Assembly (NCBI GenBank): GCA_009780025.1
Contig: WRAV01000002.1
Span: 1-38,125, forward strand
Length of the DNA stretch: 38,125 nt
Direction of reading: 5' to 3'
Source of the DNA: Oscillospiraceae bacterium
GTDB taxonomy: Bacteria; Bacillota; Clostridia; Oscillospirales; Ruminococcaceae
Under the pieces are notes generated by a model. It saw only the letters and a list, made by a program, of their open reading frames with translations, was not told the DNA's origin and ran no database searches. Position numbers and translations under genes: made by a program. Position 1 is the first letter of the stretch, and the number at the start of each line of letters is the position of its first letter. Below are positions 8,595 to 16,614 of the stretch, piece by piece.

Positions 8595-9842
8595 GTGGAC
8601 TACCTAAACACTATCGGCCAAAAAGCCAAGGCTGCTGCCCATGAGCTTGCCCTGCTCAGCGCCGGAGAGCGGGATCGTGCCCTCCTGGCTATGGCAAACG
8701 CCCTTGAGAGTACTACCGAAGAAATCCTGACAGCCAACGCCAAGGATTTGCGCGCCGCACGGGAATCAGACATGAGCCCCGCCATGCAGGACAGGCTGAC
8801 ACTAACTGATGCGCGGATAGCCGGCATTGCCGCCGCCCTTCGGGAGTGTGCAGCTCTGCCCGACCCCTTGGGCCGAACACTTGAGGGCATAACCCGGTCA
8901 AATGGCCTGGTTATAGCTAAGGTCTCAGTCCCGCTTGGCGTGGTGGGTATCATATTCGAGTCGCGGCCCAACGTGGCTGTGGACTGCGCCGGGCTCTGTA
9001 TAAAATCGGGCAATGCCTGCATTTTGCGTGGTGGCAAAGAGGCCATACACTCAAACACCGCACTGGTGGCCGCTATGCGAGCCTCGCTTGCCAGTGAGGG
9101 CCTTGACCCTAACTTCATCCAGCTGATTGAGGATACTAGCCGCGAGACCGCCACCGCCATGATGAAGCTAAACAAATACATCGACGTGCTTATCCCGCGG
9201 GGCGGGGCGGGGCTGATAAGCGCGGTGGTCGAAAACGCCACTGTGCCGGTGATCGAGACCGGTATCGGCATATGCCATGCTTACGTAGACGATACCGCCG
9301 ACCTGGAAGTGGCCGCTAGCATAGTCCACAACGGTAAGACCTCCAGACCCAGTGTTTGCAATGCTCTTGAGTGCCTGCTGGTACACCAGAGCGTGGCCGC
9401 GACATTCCTACCCATAATTCGCGAGCGGCTGAGCAGCCACGACGTACAGCTGCGTGGATGCGAGAAGACATGCGGAATTTTGGGTGCGGGCGCTGTACCA
9501 GCCACACCTGAAGACTATGAGACGGAGTTCCTGGACTACATTCTGGCTGTCAGGGTTGTGAAGGATATTGGCGCGGCTGTCGAACATATACGCGTGCATT
9601 CTTCCGGCCACAGCGAAGTTATAGTTACCCAGTCGCTGGAAAGCGCCAACCGCTTCACCCGGGAAGTTGATAGTGCAGCTGTCTATGTGAACGCTTCAAC
9701 TCGCTACACCGACGGCGGCGAGTTCGGTCTGGGGGCCGAGATAGGCATCTCCACCCAGAAGCTGCACGCGCGCGGTCCAATGGGGCTGCGGGAGCTTGTA
9801 AGCTATAAGTACGTCATCACCGGCAGCGGGCAGGTGCGCTGA
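8595..9842 (+). CDS. proA: gamma-glutamyl phosphate reductase
   Basis: It reduces gamma-glutamyl phosphate with NADPH to glutamate-5-semialdehyde, the second step of proline synthesis. The aldehyde-dehydrogenase-like fold is supported by PLGVVGIIFESRPNV, KSGNACILRGGKEA, the conserved IPRGGAGLI, the catalytic-cysteine segment SRPSVCNALECLLVH, and the C-terminal VNASTRYTDGGEFGLGAEIGIST. Starting at the GTG at 8595, which follows a GGGGGG run by 7 bases, the protein has 415 residues, the family length. An in-frame ATG at 8580 would add five residues. It completes a proB-EFR1-proA operon. Confidence 0.95.
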   Translation: MDYLNTIGQKAKAAAHELALLSAGERDRALLAMANALESTTEEILTANAKDLRAARESDMSPAMQDRLTLTDARIAGIAAALRECAALPDPLGRTLEGITRSNGLVIAKVSVPLGVVGIIFESRPNVAVDCAGLCIKSGNACILRGGKEAIHSNTALVAAMRASLASEGLDPNFIQLIEDTSRETATAMMKLNKYIDVLIPRGGAGLISAVVENATVPVIETGIGICHAYVDDTADLEVAASIVHNGKTSRPSVCNALECLLVHQSVAATFLPIIRERLSSHDVQLRGCEKTCGILGAGAVPATPEDYETEFLDYILAVRVVKDIGAAVEHIRVHSSGHSEVIVTQSLESANRFTREVDSAAVYVNASTRYTDGGEFGLGAEIGISTQKLHARGPMGLRELVSYKYVITGSGQVR

Positions 9843-9852
9843 CAGTGAATTT

Positions 9853-9960
9853 GTAGGGGCCGCACACCAGGGCGTCCCGCTAGCCCTAACGATGATGCCC
9901 TGTCGTTTACATTAAACTTCGCGTAATAGGGACGGGCCGCCCAGTGTGCGGCCCCTACAC
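9853..9960. repeat. inverted pair of the GCCCCTACA repeat unit
   Basis: The spacer downstream of proA contains TGTAGGGGCCGCACAC on the left and GTGTGCGGCCCCTACA on the right, a perfect 16-base inverted repeat. The AGGGCGTCCCGC and GGGACGGGCCGCCC blocks lie inside. Each arm matches the units at 540-585 and 12325-12352. Transcripts through it would fold into a large hairpin, which might act as a terminator or 3' stabiliser for the proline operon. Confidence 0.75.
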
Positions 9961-10001
9961 GCGCACATCGTTTTGAGAATTACCACCAAGGAGCATATAT
10001 T

Positions 10002-10688
10002 ATGGCAAAACCTAGCAATAACAAGAGACGCCGCTATGCCGCGCCTATAGGCGGGGCGTTTATCCTGTTGGCCTTTGTGGGTCTTGTGGCGGTTGTGCTT
10101 ACAAGCCTGAACCTAACCGACCGGCTGCTTGGCAATGAGGCTGACAAAGAGCGGATCGAGGACGTCATTCGCCCGCTGCTCATGTGGGACCCGCCGCCCT
10201 TTGAAGACCCGGCCGACATAAGCCCTGCCCTTATGCTCCACGCCAGCATGTGGTCGGCGCTGGGCTACACAAGCTACCCCTTTAACGAAAACCAAGAGAT
10301 GGAGGTGCCCGCCTCCGACTTGGATGTAGCCGCCACCAGGCTGTTCGGCCCCGGTGTGACCCTGCAGCACCGCACCTTTGGTGAGTATGAGCAGAGCTAC
10401 TACTTCGACAGGGTTCGGCAGGTTTACCATGTAGCGGCCACCGCGCAGCTATTTCGGCACTCACCGCGGGTAATTTCGATTGAGCGGGGCGAGGGCGCGT
10501 ACTACGACGTGCTGGTAGGGTACCTGCCGCCGCAGGGCGCTTTTACCGCGAATTTACAAGGGGCCCGGGGAATCCCCGAGCCCGAAAAGTATATGATTTA
10601 TGTAATGCGCCGAACAGGAGATAGCTTCCAGATCGTGGCGCTGCGGGATACTCCGGCCGCTGTTGGGGAGATGTATATGCCGGGGTAG
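10002..10688 (+). CDS. single-pass membrane protein of unknown function
   Basis: The ATG follows AAGGAG by 8 bases. A basic N-terminus (NNKRRR) precedes one hydrophobic helix at about residues 15-38 with no lipobox or obvious cleavage site, so the remaining 190 residues are probably anchored outside the cell. The soluble part is acidic, rich in Tyr, Pro and Phe, and contains DPPPFEDPADISPALML and a later segment YYDVLVGYLPPQGAF. I cannot assign a family. It stands alone between the proA repeat and the convergent murI gene. Confidence 0.75.
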   Translation: MAKPSNNKRRRYAAPIGGAFILLAFVGLVAVVLTSLNLTDRLLGNEADKERIEDVIRPLLMWDPPPFEDPADISPALMLHASMWSALGYTSYPFNENQEMEVPASDLDVAATRLFGPGVTLQHRTFGEYEQSYYFDRVRQVYHVAATAQLFRHSPRVISIERGEGAYYDVLVGYLPPQGAFTANLQGARGIPEPEKYMIYVMRRTGDSFQIVALRDTPAAVGEMYMPG

Positions 10689-10734
10689 AGATACGCAACA
10701 AAAAACGGCTCCATGCACCTTGTGCGGGGCGTTA

Positions 10735-10751
10735 ACTATTTGGCAAATAGT
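10735..10751. terminator. small hairpin between convergent genes
   Basis: ACTATTT/AAATAGT closes a GGC loop; longer pairing through AACG and CGTT flanks is possible. It lies between two convergent stop codons (10688 and 10758) but lacks a clear T-run, so terminator function is only suggested by position. Confidence 0.35.
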
Positions 10752-10757
10752 GAGACG

Positions 10758-11558
10758 TTATAACACAAGATGCTCCACTCTGCCAATCCCCTCAATACCC
10801 AACCGGCCGGCTACCTCTTCGAACAGGGCAGGGTGGCCGCTTGTGTATACTTCCAGCTTGCCTTTTGCCTGCGGATTTAGCAGCCCCTGCTCGGCCAGCA
10901 GTTGGGAGGTGGCTTCGGCCTGGGATGCGGCAGGGTCGAGGAAGGTAACTTCGGGGGCAGCCATCATGAATTCGCCGTCCACTATGGGGTAGTGGGTGCA
11001 GGCAAGAATTATATGGCTGAGCGCGCGCCGGGAGAGCAGCTCGCTTGTGAGCCTGTGCACTTCGGTGGGAATCTCATCGCCGCCAAAGCGGCCTGTGTCC
11101 ACCAGGCGGGCGAGACTCGGACTGCCCTGGCCCCAGACCTTGGTGCCGGGGCTCGCTTTTTGGATAAGCTTCTCGTACATCCCAGAGTTTACGGTAAATT
11201 CGGTGGCGATTACGCCGACTTCCTCGAGGCCCAGACGGGCCAGATGCCCCGCTATCGGCTCGATTATACTGAGCACCTTAAAGCCGCAGTCCGGCTCGCC
11301 CTCCAGTTGGAAAAGCGCGGAGGTGGTGTTGCAGGCCGAAACTGTCAGCTTAGCTCCCCTGCTCCCAAAGAAATCTAAAATTCGCTGGGTTATCGCGTTC
11401 AGCTCCTGACGGCTGCGGTTGCCGAAGGGACAGTTTGCACTGTCGCCGAAGTAGATAATATCTTCCCCCGGCAGCAGGGCGCGCAGGCGTCGCAGAACAG
11501 TCAGGCCGCCCACCCCGGAATCGTATATGCCAATAGGGCTGTTTAGGTTATGTGTCAT
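10758..11558 (-). CDS. murI: glutamate racemase
   Basis: It interconverts L- and D-glutamate to supply D-glutamate for peptidoglycan. The N-terminus PIGIYDSGVGGLTVLRRL, the first catalytic-cysteine segment SACNTTSA near residue 74, and the second, LACTHYPIV near 185, are all present, together with YFGDSANCPFGNRS. I chose the ATG at 11558 because GAAGGGA lies upstream and because the likely promoter would start the transcript near 11593, leaving no leader for an in-frame GTG at 11594. From this start the protein has 266 residues, the usual length. It is divergent from tRNA-Gln. Confidence 0.95.
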   Translation of the reverse strand: MTHNLNSPIGIYDSGVGGLTVLRRLRALLPGEDIIYFGDSANCPFGNRSRQELNAITQRILDFFGSRGAKLTVSACNTTSALFQLEGEPDCGFKVLSIIEPIAGHLARLGLEEVGVIATEFTVNSGMYEKLIQKASPGTKVWGQGSPSLARLVDTGRFGGDEIPTEVHRLTSELLSRRALSHIILACTHYPIVDGEFMMAAPEVTFLDPAASQAEATSQLLAEQGLLNPQAKGKLEVYTSGHPALFEEVAGRLGIEGIGRVEHLVL

Positions 11559-11599
11559 TAAGCGAGTGTTCCCTTCGTATGTATTGCCGGCCACTACAC

Positions 11600-11629
11600 A
11601 TTATATATGCGCGCATGCCGCCATGTTAG
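11600..11629 (-). promoter_or_regulatory. candidate promoter of murI
   Basis: On the minus strand CTAACA (11624-11629) and a perfect TATAAT (11600-11605) are separated by 18 bases. Confidence 0.5.
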
Positions 11630-11659
11630 CAGAAAATTTTCTTCATTGCCGCTCTCAGC

Positions 11660-11689
11660 TTGACAAACACTGACCGGTGGCGTTATAAT
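11660..11689 (+). promoter_or_regulatory. consensus promoter of tRNA-Gln
   Basis: A perfect TTGACA (11660-11665) and a perfect TATAAT (11684-11689) with an 18-base spacer end 11 bases before the tRNA, typical of a strong stable-RNA promoter. Confidence 0.9.
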
Positions 11690-11700
11690 TATTTGGTTGG

Positions 11701-11774
11701 TGCCCGATTGTGTAATGGTAGCACGACAGACTCTGACTCTGTTTGTCTGGGTTCAAATCCTAGTCGGGCAACCA
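11701..11774 (+). tRNA. tRNA-Gln (anticodon CTG)
   Basis: The acceptor stem TGCCCGA pairs with TCGGGCA (11764-11770). The D arm is GTG/CAC around TAATGGTAG. The anticodon stem ACAGA/TCTGT encloses CT-CTG-AC with the anticodon at 11733-11735. The T arm is CTGGG-TTCAAAT-CCTAG. A genomic ACCA end is encoded at 11771-11774. The CT-anticodon-AC loop is typical of glutamine tRNAs. Confidence 0.95.
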
Positions 11775-11792
11775 AATATTGCTTCCTATGAC

Positions 11793-11936
11793 AACGCGGT
11801 TTTCAACCTGTCTTATCGACGGGGGAGAGCCGCGTTAGTCATTAAATGGTATAATTGCGCATCAAAAACCGGTTGCCGCTTTAGCGGCGAAGCATTTCGC
11901 ATAAGTATAATCCCACGCCTTACAGTGGGTATTATA
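11793..11936. other. hairpin-rich DNA after tRNA-Gln
   Basis: Three inverted repeats occur here: AACGCGG/CCGCGTT (11793-11836), GCCGC/GCGGC around TTTA near 11875-11888, and TATAATCCCAC/GTGGGTATTATA (11906-11936, one bulge). None has the T-run of a typical terminator. I see no coding region. Confidence 0.45.
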
Positions 11937-11984
11937 TCACATTAAGCTACGCTGTTACAAACGAAAAGTTCATTATGCATAGAG

Positions 11985-12507
11985 CTTGGGAGCATTTGCA
12001 CATTTGGTGCAAATGCTCCCAAGCCTGTCAAAAAGGAACAATCCTGCGGGCTGAGCATATTGTACCGCTCATGCCGCGGGGCCACCCGCAAACCTGCCCT
12101 TGACCTACCAGTGAGGGCCCGGGGGAGTTGTTTGCGACTGACCTTGGAGCAGACCCGGTTCTCCCCCCAGTCGCCTTTCTTTTGCTTGCTTCTTCTTTGG
12201 AGACAAAGAAAAGTAAGTGCCTCCGCGGCATGAGCGGTACCAAAGTCCCAGCCCGCAGGCTGATTTGAAATTTGGTCTTGAACTTGAACTTCAGTGCCAT
12301 ACATGGAACGCCGCTGGAAATTAGCGGGCCGCCCGGGTGTGCAGCCCCTACAGCGACAGGTTCGCGGTAAGACGCGGGCGATTGAAAATCGCCCCTACAA
12401 CAGGCACCACGGTAAACCTAGACTGACACGGAACCAAGCTCAAACTATGTTGTATTTCTTTGACAGGCTGAGGAGCGCTTGCACTAAGTGTGCAAACGCT
12501 CCCAAAG
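11985..12507. mobile_element. MITE-like nested inverted-repeat element, containing repeat copy B
   Basis: Outer ends of about 57 bases are imperfect inverted copies of each other (11985-12041 and 12450-12507), each containing a hairpin. The left hairpin is a perfect 17-bp stem, CTTGGGAGCATTTGCAC with its complement (11985-12023). The right one, GGAGCGCTTGCAC against TGCAAACGCTCC (12472-12502), is imperfect. Inside, a second pair of about 37 bases (12042-12079 and 12223-12260, sharing TACCGCTCATGCCGCGG) flanks a core that matches 289-533. No transposase is encoded, so the element would depend on one elsewhere. Short frames on both strands are not credible genes. Confidence 0.6.
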
Positions 12508-12600
12508 AGTCAGCGGACTATCTCGCTAAGTAACCAGTTGTAATTAAGAACCTGTGCTCATAAGTGAGCAGTGCTGACACGGTGTGGCGCTGTGAGCTAA

Positions 12601-12635
12601 GATATAAAAGTTATATCGAACCCGATTAAGGGTTC
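12601..12635 (-). terminator. candidate end of the eut transcript
   Basis: Two adjacent hairpins lie 13 to 47 bases beyond the eutP stop codon: GAACCC/GGGTTC (12618-12635), then the palindrome GATATAA/TTATATC around CTT (12601-12617, minus-strand reading). The T-run is poor, so this is a weak or processed terminator at best. Confidence 0.4.
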
Positions 12636-12647
12636 AAATACAATCAC

Positions 12648-13082
12648 TCAGGGTAGCAATTCCTCTTGCAGTAAGTTAAGGCCCTGTCCTGTTTGGGCGC
12701 TTACCGGAAATATCTTGCTTGCTCCAGCAAAGCGAAGGGTTGCCTCAGCCTTTTCAATATCTTCCTTTGTGTAGGCAATATCCGTTTTGCTTATCACACC
12801 GTAAACAGGCTTTTCGCCAAACATCCAAGCAAACCCTGGGGGAAAGTGGCCACCATTGCCGACACAGCTTTGCATAAGCAATACAACATCAACTTGAGCT
12901 GCTGTCGCAGCTAAGGCCCGATGTAGTCGTGGGTTTTCGAGATATTCGCCCGGAGTGTCGATTGCATTGCCCAATACCTCGATGGCTTGGGTCTTTTTTT
13001 CCAAGGGTACAAGCCCTTCAATTGCTCGGCAAAATGTGCTCTTTCCGCAGCCCACTGCGCCTATCAACATTATCACCGGCAT
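12648..13082 (-). CDS. eutP: EutP/PduV family small GTPase-like protein
   Basis: Proteins of this family accompany ethanolamine and propanediol microcompartments; related members have been linked to positioning of the shell or to acetate kinase activity, so the exact role here is open. The 144-residue chain has a P-loop GAVGCGKST at residues 8-16, a DTPGEY segment near 45 in the position of the G3 motif, and SKTD near 100 as the G4 guanine motif. It is the last gene of the locus, 3 bases after eutS, and completes the signature set of shell-associated genes. Confidence 0.93.
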   Translation of the reverse strand: MPVIMLIGAVGCGKSTFCRAIEGLVPLEKKTQAIEVLGNAIDTPGEYLENPRLHRALAATAAQVDVVLLMQSCVGNGGHFPPGFAWMFGEKPVYGVISKTDIAYTKEDIEKAEATLRFAGASKIFPVSAQTGQGLNLLQEELLP

Positions 13083-13085
13083 TTT

Positions 13086-13442
13086 CTATGTCCTCGTAAA
13101 TGGTGCCACCGAAAAGCCCATTTCGCCAGAAAGCAAATCTCTCACACCGTTTAGCGATGATTCCACGCTGGCAACGTCACCGTTAATAACAAGGGAACCA
13201 CTAAAGCGGTCAAGAAAGATAATCTCCACCTCTGCGGCCTTAGTTGCCACATCTGCCGCTATAATCGCGGCTTCTCCCGGCGTTATGGTCAGTATGCCCA
13301 ACGCGCCATTCCTCTCGGTTATCACGCCAAGCTTTCCATACAAGTCGGCGCTTGGGTTGGCTATCAGATGCGCAAGGGTGACCTGTTTACCCGGCACATA
13401 TTCCTGTATAACCCTTTGTTTCCCGACCTCGCCTAGCACCAC
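13086..13442 (-). CDS. eutS: EutS/PduU-type microcompartment shell protein
   Basis: This is a circularly permuted BMC-H domain protein that forms shell hexamers with a small N-terminal barrel over the pore. The N-terminal signature [21 protein letters not shown] and the later [24 protein letters not shown] identify it. At 118 residues the length is normal. Translation starts at a GTG (a second GTG follows directly) behind AAGGAGG. An 88-base gap separates it from pduT, the largest spacer inside the locus after the one before eutA; I see no strong terminator or promoter there. Confidence 0.95.
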   Translation of the reverse strand: MVLGEVGKQRVIQEYVPGKQVTLAHLIANPSADLYGKLGVITERNGALGILTITPGEAAIIAADVATKAAEVEIIFLDRFSGSLVINGDVASVESSLNGVRDLLSGEMGFSVAPFTRT

Positions 13443-13530
13443 TATTCGGCCTCCTTTTATAATAGGGCAGAAAGCTAAGTGTCACAGCGCAGGAACGCGC
13501 AACACCTTTCTCTGCCTCTTACTCTCTAGT

Positions 13531-14079
13531 TTATAGCATCGACTCAAATATCGCGGGTGTCGGTCTTGCTATCACAGTTTTCGCAAATAACATTCCGTCC
13601 TTTTTGGCAATAGCCGCGCCGTGTTCAACCGCCTGAGTAACAGCCGCCACATCCCCTGTGATGACAGCGAATGATTTTCCTCCGATACCGGTTCCCAGCC
13701 GGACGTCGACCAGCTCAACTTGGGCAGCTTTGACCGCGGCGTCGGCGCCGAGTATTGCGCCGGTGATGCTGAAATACTCAAGCACTCCGAGAGCCCCCAC
13801 TTGGGACACCCCTCCCGCTGCACTTATTGCGCGCACTACTTCTGGGTGAACCCGGGCGATTACAAGTTGTTCTACAAGGTAGCTCCCGGCGGCCGCTATT
13901 CCCGCTTGTATGGCTGCGTCTACCGCGGCAACCTCCCCTTTTATAAGGACATTGTACTTGCCCGGGCAGTTTGGTCTTGCGAATACCAGCGTAACCTCGG
14001 CCGCTTTGAGCATTTCGTCTGCCGCCTGCACTCCCCGTGCTATGCTGTTGGTTTCCAGAAAACCGATTGCGGTGCTCAC
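13531..14079 (-). CDS. pduT: PduT-type tandem BMC shell protein with an iron-sulfur pore cysteine
   Basis: Two BMC domains in one 182-residue chain (about 1-90 and 93-180) form trimeric pseudohexamers. The first domain carries ARPNCPGKY with the cysteine at residue 38, the same position that binds a 4Fe-4S cluster at the threefold pore of Salmonella PduT. The second domain has GGKSFAVITGDVAAV and ends in IARPTPAI. By analogy it could pass electrons across the shell. Its ATG overlaps the pduS stop (ATGA), coupling it to the flavoprotein thought to be its partner. Confidence 0.93.
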   Translation of the reverse strand: MSTAIGFLETNSIARGVQAADEMLKAAEVTLVFARPNCPGKYNVLIKGEVAAVDAAIQAGIAAAGSYLVEQLVIARVHPEVVRAISAAGGVSQVGALGVLEYFSITGAILGADAAVKAAQVELVDVRLGTGIGGKSFAVITGDVAAVTQAVEHGAAIAKKDGMLFAKTVIARPTPAIFESML

Positions 14080-15431
14080 AGGCTCTTCACCTCGCTTTCA
14101 ATTACAACGCTCTGCCCGACCTCGATTACCCTTCCATCAATTGATGCGTGGACGTTTGCTCCAAGCTCATCTCTCGGGCACAGGGCAATCTTCTCGCCCA
14201 TGCTCACACGGTCACCAACTTTGACTATTGGCTCGGCCGGTCGGCCTATATGCTGTTTTAGCGGTATCTCCACCCGGCCAGGGCAGTAGTCGGCAATGTC
14301 CCAGATTTCTCTTTCGTAGTAAGCAAGAAGCCCCAGCCTTGCCGCTATACGTTTAGGATAAATCTTTCGCTCTTCACGCTCTGCCATTGGCACCGGAGAC
14401 CTGTTACACTTTGAGTATCTCTCGCCAGCCTTCGCGTACTCAACTTTGATGAGTGCGTTGATCTTTCTCGGCTGCAGCTGCATTGGGCATGCGTAGTCCT
14501 CGCAGATACCGCACTCGCAGCAGATAAGGGCCTCGCGCACATGGTTCTCTGCAAGGATTGACCCAATATCTCCGCCAAAAGCCAGTGCTCGCATGATTTT
14601 GTGTGGCTGCAACGGGTGCCCGGAAAGGTAGCGAGGACAGAGCTGGGTGCAGTAGCTGCACTGTATGCAGACAGAGCGTGCACGGTTAACAGTGTGGGCA
14701 ACGCTCACCTCCCCACGGGCTACAAGCGGGCTCTCTGACGGCAGAACAATCAAGCCGGAAGTGGTTTTTGTAACAACCTTACGTCCAGCCTCTTCGCCGC
14801 TCAGAAGTCTGCCCATCAGCGGGCCACCGGCCACGATACTGTAATCGCGCAGCCGAGTTCCCCCTGCCTGCTCTATGCACTCGTTCAGTGACGTGCCCAC
14901 CGGAACGCGCAGCAGAGTTGGCGAATTTACCTCCCCTGTTACGGTCAGTACGCGGTGTGTAAACGGCTTGCCCTCCAGCGCCCTCCCCACTGCAAGAACA
15001 GTAGCTACGTTGCTGACAACCGCTCCCAGATCCGGGGGTATCCCTCCCGGAGGAACGCTCTTTCCCGTAACCTCAAGGACTATCGCCTGCTCGTCACCGG
15101 CCGGGTAGAAGTTGTCCAGCAAAAACAACTTAACGGCCGAATTCTCTTGACCAATGACCGACTCCAGCTCGCGAATTTCTCTCTCGTAAGTTCTTTTGAG
15201 GGCAATGAAAATATCTGCCGCGCCAACATGGCTTCCTATCGCTTGGGCTGCCCGGATAAGATTCATTGCTTGGGTTCGCATAAGGTGGCGGTCGGTAAAC
15301 AGCAGGGGCTCGCACTCCGCGCCGTTGACGATAAACGTCTGCGCCTCGGCGCTCAGCTTGATATGGGTGGGAAACCCAGCCCCGCCACACCCGACAATCC
15401 CTGCTTCAAATACGCGTTCTATAAGATTCAT
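14076..15431 (-). CDS. pduS: PduS-like (RnfC-related) flavin and iron-sulfur oxidoreductase
   Basis: In propanediol microcompartments PduS is a cobalamin reductase with FMN and two 4Fe-4S clusters, and it is related to RnfC/NuoF. The N-terminus GIVGCGGAGFPTHIKL (residues 12-27) followed by VNGAECEPLLFTD is the nucleotide/flavin-binding hallmark. Ferredoxin motifs CIQCSYCTQLCP near residue 254 and CCECGICEDYACP near 304 bind the clusters, and an SLBB-like and a C-terminal barrel-sandwich segment follow. Length, 451 residues, matches PduS. Here it may reduce cob(II)alamin for EutT and/or reoxidise NADH from the aldehyde dehydrogenase, since no alcohol dehydrogenase is encoded nearby. Confidence 0.93.
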   Translation of the reverse strand: MNLIERVFEAGIVGCGGAGFPTHIKLSAEAQTFIVNGAECEPLLFTDRHLMRTQAMNLIRAAQAIGSHVGAADIFIALKRTYEREIRELESVIGQENSAVKLFLLDNFYPAGDEQAIVLEVTGKSVPPGGIPPDLGAVVSNVATVLAVGRALEGKPFTHRVLTVTGEVNSPTLLRVPVGTSLNECIEQAGGTRLRDYSIVAGGPLMGRLLSGEEAGRKVVTKTTSGLIVLPSESPLVARGEVSVAHTVNRARSVCIQCSYCTQLCPRYLSGHPLQPHKIMRALAFGGDIGSILAENHVREALICCECGICEDYACPMQLQPRKINALIKVEYAKAGERYSKCNRSPVPMAEREERKIYPKRIAARLGLLAYYEREIWDIADYCPGRVEIPLKQHIGRPAEPIVKVGDRVSMGEKIALCPRDELGANVHASIDGRVIEVGQSVVIESEVKSL

Positions 15432-15448
15432 CTATGCTGCACCCCAGC

Positions 15449-15718
15449 CTACTTTTTTACATCAAGAGAGTCTATTATTCCTACAATGGTGCTGTCAACC
15501 GGCAGGTTATCCCGTGAGAGGGCATGGCGCGCCGTGCTGCCTTCAACCACCAGCACTCTCTCGCCTATCCCCGCCCCCACCATATCGGCCGCTACGTAAG
15601 GAATGCTCTCCCAATCCGAACGCACGTCGATCTGTTTGACCACCATAAGCTTAAGCCCGCTCAGCGACTCTTCCTTTTTGGTTGCCCACACATGGCCTAT
15701 CACTTCGCATATTTTCAT
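15449..15718 (-). CDS. eutN: EutN/CcmL-type pentameric shell vertex protein
   Basis: An 89-residue BMC-P protein that forms pentamers capping the shell vertices. The start MKICEVIGHVWATKKEESL, the LMVVKQID segment, the GAGIGERVLVVEGSTAR loop and the ending VDSTIVGIIDSLDV are characteristic. Its ATG overlaps the pduL stop codon and pduS begins 17 bases later. One vertex protein gene is seen in the window, enough for a closed shell. Confidence 0.95.
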   Translation of the reverse strand: MKICEVIGHVWATKKEESLSGLKLMVVKQIDVRSDWESIPYVAADMVGAGIGERVLVVEGSTARHALSRDNLPVDSTIVGIIDSLDVKK

Positions 15719-16614
15719 GGTTTTTCCACCTCTCGGTCGACTTCTATACCCGCCCTGCGAAAAATGTCACGGGCTAAAGGCGTAACTACCGCGCCCCGCT
15801 TAAGGCTTATACTTTTAACTCCGGACACCGCCAGCTTCTTTGCCACCGTTTCGGTAATTAGCTTGTCCGGCAACGCTGGGGGTTGTCCGGTTTGGGTCGG
15901 CGCTTTCTTCACCGTTGAAACTTCATGCTTTTTACACTCGCAGGATGAGAGAATCTCAGCCACTGAGCAGCTTGTCAGGGCACACGCATTTGCCTCGTCG
16001 GTATCCAAATGGAGAGCAAGTCTAAAATCCTTGCTGACCCGCACGGTTATCTTATCAAAAGTAACTGGCCGCTCACCGCGCACCTTCACTCGAACGCTCT
16101 CTCCGTCCGAAATTTTTAGGGCAAGCGCGTCCTCCGGAGCCATATGTATATGTCCTCTGGCTGCAATCACCGCGCCCTGCGCCGAAATAAAATTCTCTCC
16201 CGCGAAAATGATTACATCTCCGGCTTGGGCAAGGTCTCCCGACATGCATACCGGCGCCTTCGCCCCAAGCGCACGTGCGTCGGAGATAGAAAGCTCTACC
16301 TGTGTCTTCTCCCGGGCAGGGCCAAGTATAGCTACGTCCGCAAACTGTCCTTTGGCCCCAACCAGCCGCACCCTCTCTTTGCAGAGGTATTGCCCCGGCT
16401 GGCTAAGTTCCCGCACCGGAGTAAGCTCATATCCCTGGCCGAACAGCCGCTCAATATCCTGGGAGCAAAGGTGAATATGCCGGGCGGACACTTCCACCGG
16501 AACTTGCCGAGAGCCACTGGTATCCCGACTGGTCGGCGGCTCTTCGACTTGCTTCCCCTTGGCGAGTATCGCTTCTACAACTTCGCGAACCAACTTTTCA
16601 TTCATCGTGTCCAC
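15715..16614 (-). CDS. pduL: PduL-type phosphate acyltransferase with a C-terminal extension
   Basis: It transfers the acyl group from CoA to phosphate (acetyl-CoA to acetyl phosphate) and so recycles CoA inside the shell. Residues 5-22 (EKLVREVVEAILAKGKQ) form an amphipathic helix like an encapsulation peptide. The PTAC domain follows with the zinc-ligand pair in EVSARHIHLC (His46, His48) and RGHIHMAPEDA near 158. At 299 residues it is about 80 longer than typical PduL. The extra C-terminal part, after a Lys/Pro/Thr linker, contains KRGAVVTPLARDIFRRAGIE, which resembles the N-terminal region of the adjacent EutT. Translation probably starts at a GTG inside the end of eutT (AGGGGAG, 7 bases upstream); an ATG lies three codons later. 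Confidence 0.93.
   Translation of the reverse strand: MDTMNEKLVREVVEAILAKGKQVEEPPTSRDTSGSRQVPVEVSARHIHLCSQDIERLFGQGYELTPVRELSQPGQYLCKERVRLVGAKGQFADVAILGPAREKTQVELSISDARALGAKAPVCMSGDLAQAGDVIIFAGENFISAQGAVIAARGHIHMAPEDALALKISDGESVRVKVRGERPVTFDKITVRVSKDFRLALHLDTDEANACALTSCSVAEILSSCECKKHEVSTVKKAPTQTGQPPALPDKLITETVAKKLAVSGVKSISLKRGAVVTPLARDIFRRAGIEVDREVEKP

Noticed and set aside
12028-12304. Two minus-strand frames in the repeat element (about 90 and 120 codons)
   Set aside because: Both fall within inverted repeats, differ by frame shifts from the copy at 194-397, and show no domain.
9853-12507. Short direct or inverted repeats as a CRISPR array
   Set aside because: The units are irregularly spaced, differ in orientation, have no uniform spacers, and there are no cas genes.
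15524-16474. A 316-codon plus-strand frame opposite eutN and pduL
   Set aside because: It covers the antisense of two recognised genes, and its translation is low-complexity Ser/Arg/Ala without a domain.
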